Below, piece after piece: positions 11,101 to 22,188 of a stretch of 64,000 nt of DNA. The stretch is from contig NC_088934.1 of NCBI RefSeq assembly GCF_038396675.1, positions 45,271,001 to 45,335,000 of the forward strand, written 5' to 3'. Made by a program: the position numbers and the translations under genes. Under the pieces are notes generated by a model. It was not told where the DNA came from, made no database searches, and worked only from the letters and a program-made list of their open reading frames with translations. Source of the DNA: Hydra vulgaris (taxonomy: Eukaryota > Cnidaria > Hydrozoa > Anthoathecata > Hydridae). Numbering within the stretch: position 1 is the first letter of the stretch; every line of letters starts with the position of its first letter.

Positions 11101-11558
11101 CCAGAGAGTTGTTGAGATATTTTGTTACTATTGTCAAAAATTCTCTTTACTGCATGTACCTCATCAAATTTATTTTCTTTTTTAAGAGAAACTTTTGCTG
11201 CAAAAAGTAGTTCATTCGATGAATGCCCATGTTGTAGAGAGTTGGTACGCCTGTACTTTGTTCGAAGTGAACAGTCATCAAAATTTTTAATTGAAGGCCT
11301 GCCACGTGTATCTTGTTTCACAGGAATATCAGTAAAAACATCAATCTCTGTCTGCAGCCACTCTTTATGCTTTTTTTCGAAACAAATACGGTTACCTTTT
11401 AAGTCCTGCCATCTCTTTCTTATATGAATTAGCAATGTTTCCAGCTTAGGGTTAGGGTTTACCAGATTCATACCATAGATAGCATCCTTTAAAACACCAT
11501 GGTCAGAGATTTTTAATTTATTTTCTAGCATGTAGGTATATATATCAATGTATTTCAT
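8169..11558 (-). pseudogene. Transib (RAG1-like DDE) transposase, broken
   Basis: The N-terminal part (11558-10590, 323 codons) carries GFDGSTGKSVYKQ with the first catalytic Asp at residue 253, then KPSSTLYCRPLCFQF, which lines up with the RAG1 core stretch containing KPNSELCCKPLCL. A TAA at 10587-10589 interrupts the frame. The next segment holds MIDGKVHTALSEAT with the likely second Asp, and is then cut by the hAT insertion at 8989-10428. After it, PKEMNNID and LQYGLSILHC appear in a shifted frame with TAG and TGA stops. The C-terminal part (8816-8169) has LLIHGPAIINR, SEEAQEATNKFFERFR and HARKASR, matching the RAG1 region around its catalytic Glu (SEGNESGNK). All three DDE residues are visible, but the gene is dead. 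It would have catalysed cut-and-paste transposition in the nucleus. Confidence 0.88.
8989..10428. mobile_element. hAT element, 1440 bp, 8-bp TSD
   Basis: Termini are TAGGGATTGCAATCCC and its exact inverse, followed by further CCCGGGAT-type inverted motifs (about 9005-9090 and 10365-10420). The element is flanked by the direct repeat GTAGCCTC at 8981-8988 and 10429-10436, the 8-bp duplication expected of hAT transposases. Internally only short coding-like stretches remain, for example a frame from an ATG at 9232 with SLKKVSQTQIKAGLFDS, and one from about 9593 ending near 9720. No DDE domain is recognisable, so it is non-autonomous. It interrupts the Transib transposase and is therefore younger. 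Confidence 0.93.
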
Positions 11559-12600
11559 TTTAACCTATAAATTCTAAAATACATTCATTAGAAATCATTT
11601 AAATGACAGCATATTTATGCCTAAAAGTTTAAAGATGATGTGTTTTATTTTTTATTAAAAAGCCAAGTGATTAATTAAAAATTAACTAATTAAAAAAACT
11701 CGTGATTTGTTTGTCGCGGGCAAAATTTTAGTTATAACCTGCTACCTAAAAGTTAATTTTTGGGCAAGGTGGTACTTTGTTGAAGCTAAAACTAACTTTA
11801 AATTATAACATATATACTTAGTAAAGATTTTAATGCATTAAAAGATTTTAAAGCATCAGACTGGAGGATATTGGAGGTTTTTTTAATTAAATAAAGTAAG
11901 CAAAAAGTTACACTAAAAAAACCTGTAAAAACACATCATCTTAAAAATTAAATAAAATTTCTTACTAACAAGCAAAAAATTTGCAGGGTAGTTATTTTGC
12001 TTCAAAGAGTATCAATCTATCAATATATAAAAAAATTATAGCGCAAATAATTTTAATTAAAAAATAGTTGACAGTTTCTGTGTAGCAGCACATATATTTT
12101 ATTTTAAAACTTACAAATCTTGCAAAAAAATTAACTTCAACAGGCCATATAAAATTTAATATAAAAGCTAGTGGCTAAAAAATATCCTTTTTTTTTGATA
12201 AGTATGGAAAACAACTATTACCATTAAACCTACGTTGAACAAAAATTTTTTTAAATTTTGGCACACCTGTGCATCCTTCTAAATTCGCTATACTAAATAA
12301 ATTAAAATAAGCGGTTGTTGTGGTTATAAACTTTTTTTAAGTTAATTACTTCTACTTTTTAACTTTTTAAATTAATCTTGATGTTATTTACATCAACTAT
12401 TTAAAAGTTTTTTTTAAAAGACTGTCTGGTTTAATGTTCTTACTTTGAAAATGCCTCTACATTTTGCAATTTTATTCTAAGTTGTGTGTTTTGGCTTCCT
12501 TTATTCAGCGTGGTTGTTTAAAACTAGTCTAACCTAAATAAAAGTAATTTCTGGAAATGACTAACTAGAATAATTGTTAGATAATAAAATAATAAAGGAA
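11559..12600. other. Transib flank; no gene seen
   Basis: AT-rich sequence upstream of the transposase start. No coding signal. It contains the tentative Transib right end at 12260-12271. Confidence 0.45.
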
Positions 12601-12605
12601 TAATT

Positions 12606-12650
12606 ATTGTCTGGAATAGACTAATTGAAATTAGTTCATTCCAGACAACA
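12606..12650. repeat. Hairpin TTGTCTGGAATAGACTAATT
   Basis: TTGTCTGGAATAGACTAATT and its near inverse ending CATTCCAGACAA lie back to back. A decayed related motif (TTTCTGGAAATGACTAACTAG) occurs at about 12548, so this may be the end of a small foldback element. Confidence 0.65.
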
Positions 12651-12716
12651 GTTTTATGATTAGCTATTAATAAATAAACAAAAAAAAAAATTAATTAATT
12701 TTCATTTCTATTAGAG

Positions 12717-12990
12717 TGGTTGTTACGACCAGTGCTGACCAGGGCCAACCCGAACTGGGGGGTGAAAGGGTATCCCCCTCCCCCAAGCTGATATATATGC
12801 ATTTGAGTTAGCACATTTGTACATTTAGCATTTCAGTTGGCAAATTTTGAAGTATAGTTGGAAAATGTCAAATATCAAGGACCTTTTTTTTTGTGTGTGT
12901 GTGTTTTTCTTGTGGGCAAAAAACATATACGACCCCCCCCCCCCCTCTTTCCAACGAAAGACCTCTTCGGGACTGCCCTGACAACAACCT
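12717..12990 (+). repeat. Dispersed repeat B, copy 1
   Basis: Contains TCCCCCTCCCCC, AGTTGGCAAATTTT and the ending CCTCTTCGGGACTGCCCTGAC, with a poly-C tract at about 12932-12945. The same order of motifs occurs at 48985-49225 and, less completely, at 50230-50440. Confidence 0.6.
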
Positions 12991-13319
12991 CGCTGAAAAA
13001 GAGAAGCGAAAAGCAGCTGCATAGCTACAAATATGCCTGGCTCCTTTATCCTTTACTGTAAATTTTTATCAGGGCCACTTACCTGTATCCTACTGACAAA
13101 AAATTAATTCTAAAACAAGTAAATCATAAAAATGCTTTTTCAAAGCTTTTTTGCTAAGAATCTTTATAATATTGGTGGAAAAAAAATCCTTTCCCGATGC
13201 CCAACCACAAACACTGTCCACATATATCAGAGTATTACCTGAAGTATTACCTAGAAGTGCCCCAAACAGGCAACTCAACTCAAACAAATCAACATGAAAT
13301 GACTGTTCTTTGAAAAAAT
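12991..13319. other. No gene seen
   Basis: Unassigned sequence between repeat B and the AAAAGTAA-rich block. Confidence 0.4.
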
Positions 13320-13925
13320 ATTAAGTATATAACTTACATTTTACTTACTTACCAAGTAAAGTATAAAATTTCAAAGAAAAAAATTACTTTTATTTTTCAT
13401 TACAAATTACAATTTTTTTTTAAATTACATTTATGTAAGCTGTTTTTCCTAATTAGTTACTTTTACACGTAAAAGTAATTTGTTGTTATGATGTAGTTTT
13501 TAAAGTAAGTGTAATGTTTTTTAAATATTATATTTACGTGAGATTACTTCATGAACGACTTTTTTTACATTTGAAAAGTAAATTACATTACGATGTAAAT
13601 TTTTTACATAATTATAACCAAAATTACTTTTCAAAGTAATTTACTTTACGCGACTTACCATTAAAAGTTAGTTACATTTACAAGTAAAAGTAAAAATGCA
13701 AATAACTTTTACTTGTAAAAGTAAATTACTTTTTCAAGTAACAGCTACTCATTTAAAAAACTTAACTTAAGTAATTAAGTTTTACACGTTATATAATTTA
13801 CGTAAAAAAAAAAAAGAATTACTTTTAAATGTAAGTAAATTATATATTTTTATATAAGTTATGTAAAGTAATTTACGCTTAAAAGTAACTCACGTTTTTA
13901 CATCACATTAAGTAAAAGTGGTTTC
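13320..13925. repeat. AAAAGTAA/TTACTTTT-rich repeat region, second block
   Basis: Same low-complexity vocabulary as 4594-5300: TTACTTTT, AAAAGTAA and ACTTTTACTTGTAAAAGTAA on both strands for 600 bases. Probably another copy of the same repeat family; internal order is not conserved enough to align by eye. Confidence 0.55.
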
Positions 13926-13928
13926 TGA

Positions 13929-13974
13929 TTGACTAATAGTTGTTGACTATTAGTAAACAACTATTAGTCAATTA
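13929..13974. repeat. Hairpin ATTGACTAATAGTTGTT
   Basis: ATTGACTAATAGTTGTT and its inverse AACAACTATTAGTCAAT flank an 11-base loop. Confidence 0.75.
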
Positions 13975-14099
13975 TGACATTGCTTTAAAAGCCTAAATAT
14001 AATAACAATGGCTGTAACGATAAAGTAAAAGCGTTTTCTTCATACTTTTTATCTTTAGTTCTGTTAGAACAAATGGAAAATGTTAGGACTAGTTCTGAA

Positions 14100-14529
14100 T
14101 TAAGAAAAAAAAACTATACTTTACTCATAATCACAACGAGTTGATATAATAATTTGTATATTATGCATTTTTTAAAACATAATATACAAATTATTTTAAA
14201 AACTCGTTAGGCCGGGTGAATAAAAATGAGCAATTGCTTTTACTCAGTAATTGGTCAGCTTTACGAAAATAAAAACTTAAAAAAGTTTCGCCCAAATTTT
14301 CACGTAAAGTTAAGCAATTTACTTAGTAATTGCTCAGCTTTACGTGAATAAAAACTTAGCAAAAATTCTTTAAGATTTTATTCACGTAAAGCTGACCAAT
14401 TACTTGGCAAAAATTCCTTAAGATTTTATTCACGTAAAGCTGACCAATTACTAAGTAAAAGCAATTGCTCGTTTTTATTCATCCGGCCTGTTGTGATTAT
14501 GAGTAAAATATAGTTTGTTTTTTTCTTAA
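14100..14529. mobile_element. Older palindromic element split by a MITE
   Basis: The left arm (14100-14142, TTAAG then a run of A and CTATACTTTACTCATAATCA) is the inverse of the right arm (about 14490-14529), except that the right arm is cut inside AACTCGTTGTG by the MITE at 14209-14489. The spacer 14148-14196 is itself a hairpin (ATAATTTGTATATTATG and its inverse). Confidence 0.8.
14209..14489. mobile_element. MITE, AGGCCGGGTGAATAAAAA ends, 3-bp TSD GTT
   Basis: Terminal inverted repeats AGGCCGGGTGAATAAAAATG and its near inverse. The interior has CAATTGCTTTTACTCAGTAAT and AGCTTTACGTGAATAAAAAC inverted segments and a short internal duplication (TTCACGTAAAGCTGACCAAT twice, at about 14380 and 14430). 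It is flanked by GTT at 14206-14208 and 14490-14492. The uninterrupted arm of the host palindrome reads AACTCGTTGTG, showing the empty site had one GTT. Confidence 0.9.
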
Positions 14530-14830
14530 ATTATTATTAAATATTAATATAATATAATTATATTAGTATAAATAAATATAAATATAAATAAAATAAATAA
14601 TGTTATTTTATTATTAAATAATTTAATTATATAATTATATCATTCATTTTATTTATATTAATATAACTATATTATATTATTATTTAATAATATAATTATA
14701 TAAGTTAATAATAATTATAATAATAACGTTAATCATTATAAATTATTAATTTATTATCTTATAATATTATATTATAAAATAATAAATTATTAACTTATAA
14801 CTTACAAAAAGCTTATAACTTACAAAAAAG
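14530..14830. repeat. Extremely AT-rich low-complexity DNA
   Basis: Almost only A and T (TAATATAATTATA, ATAAATAAATAA). It abuts the 5'-truncated LINE and carries no other signal. Confidence 0.7.
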
Positions 14831-14834
14831 AATA

Positions 14835-16205
14835 ATGGAACACTGCGTTGCTAAAGGTCTAATTTCTCCAAATCAGCATGGCTTTGTTCATCGTAAAGGA
14901 TGTGTATCAAACCTTTTAGAAACTCGGGATATCATGACGGAAGCAACTCACTGCAGACACGCAGTAGACGTCATTTACACAGACTTTGCAAAGGCGTTTG
15001 ACAAAGTACCACATAAACGCCTTCTTCATAAGCTGAGAGCGTACGGTATTCAAGGCGCTCTTCTTGACTGGATCGCAGCTTGGCTAAGCAATCAATGTCA
15101 ACGAGTGGTTATAAACGACATTACTTCTGAATGGAAAGCAGTCACTAGTGGAGTGCCTCAAAGGCTTGGTCTTGGACCCATTGCTATTCGTAATCTTTGT
15201 AAACGACCTGCCGGACAGTATTACTCATCATATGAAACTGTTTGCCGACGACAGCAAAATAATAGGGATAATTAAAAAGGAGTCGGACAACATCACTCTC
15301 CAAGATGACGTTAACAGAGCAGTGAAATGGTCACATATTTGGCTCTTGCATTTCAATGTTGAGAAATGCAAAGTAATGCATGTTGGGCGCGGATGTAACA
15401 AGTCAACGTACAAATACTCAATGTCAAACGTCGACGGCACCCGTCGTCCTCTCGAAGAAACCGCAGTCGAAAGAGACCTTGGTGTGATGGTCTCGAATGA
15501 CCTTAACGTTAGACCGCAAATAGAGTCAGCCGCATCAGTAGCAAATAGAGTGCTAGGGCGACTCAAAAAAACATTTCGCAGTCGCAGTTTTTATTTATGG
15601 CGCACTCTGTATCTCACTTACATTCGCCCCCATCTTGAGTTTGCTGTACAAGCCTGGTCACCGCATTTAAAATCAGACATTGCCATTCTCGAGCAAGTCC
15701 AACATCGATCAACAAAAACAATATTGACTATTAAACACATGACCTATGAAGATCGACTCCAACGGCTCGGTTTAACAACTCTTGAAGAACGCCGCAAAAG
15801 AGCAGATCTTATCGAGCAATTCAACACACTCGTTAACTCGAGCTTGTTAGTTTTGTCGTCCCGTAAAAAATTTCAAAAAGTAAAAATAAGTTTATTCTAA
15901 GAGGCCATAACCATAAACTAGAACGTCAGATGGTAAAAAACTGCGAGGAGCGGTATAACTTTTTTTCCAAATAGAATTGTCGCCCCATGGAATGCGCTTT
16001 CGCAAGAAGCAATGAACGCTCAATCCATCAACGCTTTCAAAAACAACATAAGAAAGTAACTTTATAGATACAATTGCTGCTTTGTCTGTAGCTTCTGTAT
16101 CTCCATGTTCGTCAGCATAGGGGGACCTAGTGTAGCACCTCTTCATCAAATTATAAATAGATTATTGTATTTGTATTTGATCACTGAATAATAATAATAA
16201 AAAAT
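14835..16205 (+). pseudogene. CR1-like LINE reverse transcriptase, 5' truncated
   Basis: The first frame (14835-15170) gives MEHCVAKGLISPNQHGF, YTDFAKAFDKVPHKRLLHKL and SGVPQ: RT palm motifs of the CR1/jockey group. A frameshift near 15165 moves the coding into the second frame, with LLFVIFVNDLPD, the catalytic LFADDSKII (FADD at about 15238-15249), the thumb and AVQAWSPHL. Another shift at the end of that frame (about 15890) continues into NFFSNRIVAPWNAL and INAFKNNIRK near 16050, the usual LINE C-terminus. A short AT-rich 3' tail ends in (AAT)n at about 16190. Endonuclease and ORF1 are missing, consistent with 5' truncation on insertion. A second copy of this family lies inverted at 36330-37500. 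Confidence 0.9.
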
Positions 16206-17990
16206 AACAATTAACGTTATAATATTGCATTTAGGCTGGACACACAATGAATTTTATTTATTTATAATAAAGGTGCGTTCAGTTCAAAAGCAATAAAGCA
16301 AGTCTAATATAATGGAAAACTTTGAAATCCTTTTCAAGAAGTAATTTTGGGAAAACTACTCTGTTGACAAACATCTTTATCTTAAATGTTTTTTTCTACG
16401 TTCGGAAAAAATCTTGTGAGTTTAAAGGATAAAAGAGCTTTTATTCTCAAAGAAGCCAATAAAATCACCAATTAAGTTTTTATTTTTATTATTCTGGAAA
16501 TAAAATTTTTTTTGTTTGATGCTTAGTTCAGTCTAAACAATCAAATCTTTAATTCTGAACTGCAAAGATATTGGAGATAATCATTTATAATAGTAATTTA
16601 TTACAATATTTTATTTTGACTAATGTTGAAAGTTGATAATGTAAAATAAAATATCATTAAATGACTAAATGTTGTTTTTTTATTGTTCAGTATGCTTTAA
16701 GAATTATTACTGTTATATGCAATAATGTTGATGATTAGTTGAAACAGTTTTACAGCATAGATCTTTTACATCAGAGAATGTAGGTGTTAAGGTGGGAGTA
16801 AATGGAGAGCAGGGTTATCTAAAAGTTATCAAATAATTTGAATTCAGAGCCAGATCTGCATTTTGGTGAAAAGAAAAGCGAAATAAATTCTGATAAGTAT
16901 AAATGTAGAGTTTCAAAGTGCTTGTTTGAAAATTTGTTTAAGAACACTGATAAGGTGTTTCTATTTGTAAAAATTTATACAAAGTTTCAGAGACCTTGGT
17001 TCAAACATTATTCTTAAAGCTCATATAGTGGAGCAGCATGGAAAAGAGTTTATTGTTATAGAAAGAGAAAAGTTTGTATTTTTTAAAAATCAACGGTTAA
17101 CATTTTAACTGTGCTTATAAAAATATTATTCTTAAGTAAGTTGAATGAAAGTTTAGGGTATTGGATTGAGCAATCCTTGGAAAAAAAAATCAAATCATAG
17201 GAAAAAAATTATATATACTTTTATAGTTTTAGTTAAATGTAATATTTATGTAAATATTTCCGATCTAGAAAAATACTTCCAAATCCAAAACTTTAGACAA
17301 AGCCACTGTGTTTCTGTAAAATTGCCTTAACCCCCTCAATAAAAGTAACATAGCAGGTCAAACTACCAAACAAATTATATATCGCTATTTGATTTCCTTG
17401 CTACAGTCTGAAGGTGAGTCAAAGGGAGCCTAATCTTTAGTTATAACAAATCTTGGAGGTATTTTTTTTTCAAAAAGCTACCAACAAATGATTTAAGTTT
17501 TGATAGTTTTAAAATGTGCATGTGGACTGCTTCCAAAATAAATAAAAAATGTTACGAGATAAGATATGAGGTCTTATATTACCTAGAGGGTACCTATGAA
17601 ACAGGTCTAAAATACCTTTTAATTAATGAAATGGTTTTAACAGTATAACTCCGTCAATGTAGACCATCCCACCAATCATTGTAGATTATCCTATTTAATC
17701 ATAGTAGATCAACCCACTGGGTATTGTCATTTCACTGGGTATTGTCATTTAGGAGCATAAATGCTTATTTTAAAATAATTTTATCGTTCATCATTGTATG
17801 TCATACATTGTGTTTGAATGTTTAATTTAACTTCGTGCGCTGTTTTATCTTTTGTGTCAAAAATCAGAAATTTTCTGGTATTTGACGCAAAAATAGTTAT
17901 TAAATAAATGTTCTAATTATAAAACAATGTATTTTAAATTATGTAAAATTTAAGCAACCGGATTCATCAGAAGATTAGATTCAAATTTAA
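16206..17990. other. No gene seen
   Basis: AT-rich single-copy-looking sequence. No protein-like frame beyond short chance ORFs. CACTGGGTATTGTCATTT is directly duplicated at about 17715-17750. Confidence 0.45.
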
Positions 17991-18063
17991 ATCATATGAA
18001 ACTAATCCACGTTCTCCACATGGCACGCGAAGGATAATTTTGGAAAAGTTCAACCATATTCAG

Positions 18064-18195
18064 ATACTGCCTCCAATTATCGCAGTTTTTTGCAAAGCAT
18101 CATTATTAGACATAAGTATAAACATACAAGTGTTTGGAGTTTGCTCCATGTCTGGAAATCAGCTACCTCAAACACCAAAAAATGCTGAATCTGTC
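18064..18195 (+). repeat. Dispersed repeat A, partial copy 2
   Basis: Contains GCCTCCAATTATCGCAG, GACATAAGTATAAACATA and TTTGGAGTTTGCTCCA, then CTCAAACACCAAAAAATGCTG. The same order occurs inverted at 19010-19140, so the two form inverted arms about 820 bases apart. Confidence 0.7.
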
Positions 18196-19009
18196 ACTGG
18201 TAGTAAATATAATTTTATTTACAAATAAAAGTGTTTAACATAAAAGAGTTACTTATAAATAAAAATTACTTGCCACAGTAAGTCACAAAAAAGTTATTTA
18301 GATGTTACTTATATAAACAATTTTTATTTTTTAACTTTATCTCATGGTAATAGTAATAGAAATATATTTAAATAAGTCTTTTTCGATTACACCGCAAATA
18401 AATAAAAAAAAACAAACAACGAATAAATTATACAAAAATTTATAGTGATTTTTTAAATATTTTCGCAATCCCACAATTGAACACATGGATAATATCTGGT
18501 ATCTGCTAAACGTACAGTCATAGTCATCTGTCATGTGTACGACTAAAGTTTGGTGTTCAATGCAAATTAATTGATCAATAATTTTCAGATTTTTCAGTGA
18601 CAAATTTTTATTTATATACCTACTGATAGGAGTTTATTTAATTAAACAAACAATAACATCAAAAAGTGCGTTCTCAACAGAATTATAAATTAAAATGTAC
18701 GTGTTGAATGCAGCGTCATGCGGTAGAGCGAGATCTAAATTTACATTAAGACTAGATAATCATTTGAATTATTCAAAATTAAAGAATTTTTATAAAATAT
18801 AACAAGTATTTTATTAAAGTACCATATCTATAAAATATATAGTTTATTAAAAATTATTAATTACAATGAAAAGCGTTGAAGGCGACCACCTACTTTGACC
18901 TAATTGTAACACCGGCCCCGTCTTCAGGGCAATCACATTATTTTGTTGTGTTATCAAGTGACACATCTAAATGTTTCATCATTTTAATGTTTAATATATT
19001 ATCAAGCAT
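18196..19009. other. Spacer between inverted repeat-A copies; no gene seen
   Basis: AT-rich; includes AAGTTACTTATAAATAAAA-like motifs at about 18240-18310 similar to the AAAAGTAA family. No credible coding frame. Confidence 0.4.
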
Positions 19010-19300
19010 CAATGAAGGATACAGCATTTTTTGGTGTTTGAGCTAACTTCTAGATATGGAGCAAACTCCAAATATTTGTATGTTTGTACTTATGTCAAAC
19101 AATGATATTTGCAAAAAACTGCTATGATTGGAGGCTGGGACCAAAAAAACTCCTTCCGCCCCGCCCCTCCTACCTAAACGTGAGGGCAACAAGTTGATAA
19201 GATAATTTTTGTACTATTCTTAACTATACTTATATTTATCAATAAATTTCATAAAGTTTCATTGTATTTATCTCAATTTGAGGAGGTTACAAACTATCCA
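19010..19300 (-). repeat. Dispersed repeat A, inverted copy 3
   Basis: The minus strand carries CAACTTGTTGCCCTCACGTTTAGG, CCCAGCCTCCAATCATAGCA and TTTGGAGTTTGCTCCA, matching 38400-38570 almost block for block. Confidence 0.7.
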
Positions 19301-20101
19301 TCACTGTCAGGCATTATTTTTTCCTTTCTTTGTTCAAATAGTGCTTACTTATTTAGTAAATAAATCACGTTTCTACATCTATATTCAGTCAGCAAAACAG
19401 CTCCTTTATTTTTAGCAGTTTTCACTAAACTTCTTAAGTTGTCTTATTTGACAAATGTTTTCTCAAAAAACCGATACATTTTGTGGCATTTAATTAAAAT
19501 AAAATAATAACATATATACATGTTTTTATACCAACAATAATTTGACAATAACTCTAGTCTTTCTTATTATTTTATATAATACCAAGTTTTTGCTTCTTAC
19601 AATAAAATTATTCACTGCTATATAAAAAGTCATAAATTTTCTGCTCTTTTTGAAAAATATAAAAATAAACAAATTCATTTTTGCAAGCAAACATAAAAGT
19701 TAGGCAGTTCTTTATAATTAATAGTAGATTCCTTTACACTTTATGTTAAAGATTTTTAAAGTTATCTTCGGTAAAACATTAAAACTTTACCAGTTCAGCG
19801 TTTGTTTTAAATAAAATGGAGGAAGTTTGCAACGAATTCGATCATTTGAATTGTTTTTTTTATATAAATAAACAATACTTTAATTATTTATTTTGACAAA
19901 GCTGTTCAATTTTTTAAGTTGGAAAACTTCCCCAAGAAGTGCTAAACATGCTGGCATATTAATTACTAAATGACTGGAAAAACTTGCTCGCAGACTGGAT
20001 ATCATGTGAAAAATTAAAACTAAGTAAAGAAAGCGTTTTTTAATCATAAAAAAGTCATTATCAATCATTAAAATTAGTAGTTCAACTGTTTTCTTTCAAA
20101 G
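19301..20101. other. No gene seen
   Basis: AT-rich; nothing recognised. Confidence 0.45.
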
Positions 20102-20103
20102 TA

Positions 20104-21410
20104 ACACCCTATAAATAAAATCTCAGACAAATTTTAATTGCATTTATTATGTAATTTACTTCATGCACGCAAAAAACCTTTATACTTATTTGAAAGAGGA
20201 TTTTATAATCTATTTAAATTTAATTTAATTAAGTTAAAAATATTATTTAAATATTGAAAATAAAATTGTAAAAGTAAAGGACCTCGAAAAAATTATGGAA
20301 ATTTTTTTCCAAAAAAATCGAGAAAAAGGTAAAGCGTTTGTTGCTAAGCAGTTTATGGAATGTTTACCCAGATCAACTGCTTACGATAAAATCGTAAAAT
20401 TGGAAAATGGATCTCTAAAAAGAAAAGTTGGAAGTGGTCGATTCGCTAAGGTAGCTACTAAAGAAAGTATTCTAAAGATTGCTGCATTTTTTGAAAATAA
20501 GTCAGGGTGCTCCCAAAAGAAAGTAGCTCAAGTTTTTAACTGTAGTCAAACTCAAATTTCACAAGTATTAAAAACAATGACTAACTTTCGAACTTTTAAA
20601 AAAACAAATCGTCCAGACCGTAGCCATAAGCAGAAGAAAGCTATGCGTCCTAAATGTCGTAAAATGTACGAAAATTATAAAAACTTGGATTTTGTTATGG
20701 ATGATGAAAGCTATTTTACCTTAAACAATAGCACATTAGCTGGTAATGGTAGGTTTTATGCCGCTAATCCTTCTCAATATTCTGACCAAGTAAGAACTTG
20801 CGTAAAAAGTACGAGGACAAGCTCTTAGTTTCTTGTAGCATCAGCCCCCGTAGAATAAGCCCTCTTTATATTCATCACAGTAAGCAGGCAATCAACCAGT
20901 ATACTTATAAAGAGATACTAGAAAAAACTTTACTTCCTCTAGTATCAGAATATTATAAAAAAGACAATGAGTTTATCTTCTGGCCTGATCTAGCTCGATC
21001 ACATTACGCAAAGTCGGTCATCGACTTTTTAAAATTGAAAAAAATCAAAGTTGTACCCAAAGGTATACCCCCAGCTAACATTCCAGAAGCAAGACCAATT
21101 GAAAACTTTTGGGGTGATTTAAAACGGCTAGTTTACGAGAATAATTGGAGAGCTGAGAATTTGGAAGAGCTTGAAGCAAGAATTCGATATTATTATTCAA
21201 AGATGAATAAAGAAATTTTCCTTACTCAAATAAAACATTTTTCAAAAAAACTTATAATATTGCTAAATATGGTATTTGAAATAGTTATTTTAATATATTT
21301 ATAAACTACGTATACTAACATATTAACAGTTGAAATATTAAATAATAAAACTTATTAGTTCTTAAAATATTAATTTTTAAATTTTGTCCAAAGTTTTATT
21401 TATGAGGTGT
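20104..21410 (+). mobile_element. DD37E Tc1/mariner-like transposon, copy 1
   Basis: Terminal inverted repeats begin ACACCCTATAAATAAAA at the left and ACACCTCATAAATAAAA (inverse strand) at the right. Both run into TCAGACAAATTTTAA or GGACAAAATTTAA. TA dinucleotides flank both ends (20102-20103, 21411-21412), the target duplication of the IS630-Tc1-mariner superfamily. Length about 1.3 kb, full size for the superfamily. Confidence 0.85.
20295..21304 (+). pseudogene. DD37E Tc1/mariner-like transposase, frameshifted
   Basis: The first frame (ATG at 20295) has an N-terminal helix-turn-helix region with CSQKKVAQVFNCSQTQISQVL, then the first catalytic Asp in DFVMDDESYF. A frameshift near 20790-20800 moves into the second frame with KYEDKLLVSCSISP, the second Asp in FWPDLARSHYA and the Glu in ARPIENFWGDLKRLVY. 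There are 37 residues between the second Asp and the Glu, giving a DD37E signature. The product would cut and paste the element at TA sites. The C-terminus differs from copy 2 after about 21240, where another frameshift is likely. A single indel separates the main frames, so decay is moderate. Confidence 0.9.
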
Positions 21411-21412
21411 TA

Positions 21413-22025
21413 GGTTTGTTAGTGAATTCATGGAGTTTTTAGTAAGTTTTGGCGATAAGAGTTTTAAGAGTTTCAAAAGTTTTAAGTTTGTTAGAATTTT
21501 ATTCCATACTTTTGGTCCTCTAATAGATGTTGAAAACTCAGTTTTTTCACAACTTTAACATATGACATGCCTAAACATGCTGGCTCTCAACAAATTCAAG
21601 ACCAATAATTTTGCAACGAAAATGTTTGCAGATCCATTTAAAAATTTGTTTGTAGATCACGAATCTGTTAAATTTAAAATCTAGCTAATTGCTCAAGATT
21701 TTTAAACCACTTTCAAATAAACCAAAGTTAGTAAAACACATCAATGTACTTGATAGCATAACTAATCATTTATAAAACTTCCGTTTTTCTTTTAATTTTC
21801 GCTGCTAAAAGTCTAGTTACTTTATGGAACATGTGAATCCTGACGTGAAACAAACGTTTAATAGCGAGACCAACCAGATACTATGTTTTATATTTGTTTA
21901 TATTTAATTTATAATAACTCAATCATATTAATGCAAGAAAGTTTAAAACATGATTATAATTTAAAACTAGATTGTGTAGAAAAAATGTTAAATTTTTGCT
22001 TAAAATTTTGAGGATCTATCGAGCT
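21413..22025. other. No gene seen
   Basis: AT-rich; nothing recognised. At about 22029 a hAT-like terminus TAGAGATGGGTTTC begins. Confidence 0.4.
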
Positions 22026-22188
22026 GCGTAGAGATGGGTTTCACGGAAATCCCACAGAGTCCTCGGGATTTCAATGTATATATCATTATATAAATATATT
22101 GATACTTGATAGCGAATCAGCTATATCAAACTAACGTTTTCGGAATGTAATATATGGAATTGTGTAATGTATGGAGTAATGTAACGTA

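Larger units (their letters stand above)
7802..12271 (-). mobile_element. Transib-type DNA transposon (bounds tentative)
   Basis: The interior encodes a RAG1-like Transib transposase on the minus strand. CACAGTGGGTCAGAATGCC at 7802 looks like a Transib/RSS-heptamer-like terminus (CACAGTG). The other end could be the inverse of CACAGGTGTGCC at 12260-12271; both ends continue into GTGCCAAAATT. The 5-bp flanks (CAATG and CATCC) do not match, so the right boundary is uncertain. A 1440-bp hAT element sits inside. Confidence 0.6.

Noticed and set aside
10958..11427. Plus-strand ORFs over the Transib gene
   Set aside because: They are antisense shadows of the transposase frame; no motif is seen on the plus strand.
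7802..12276. Confirmed Transib target duplication
   Set aside because: The 5-bp flanks at the two proposed ends (CAATG, CATCC) do not match, so the right boundary is left tentative.
12825..13061. ORFs around the poly-C tract
   Set aside because: They cross homopolymers and a dispersed repeat; no protein-like features.
15228..15566. Minus-strand ORF within the CR1-like LINE
   Set aside because: Antisense shadow of the RT frame that contains the FADD motif.
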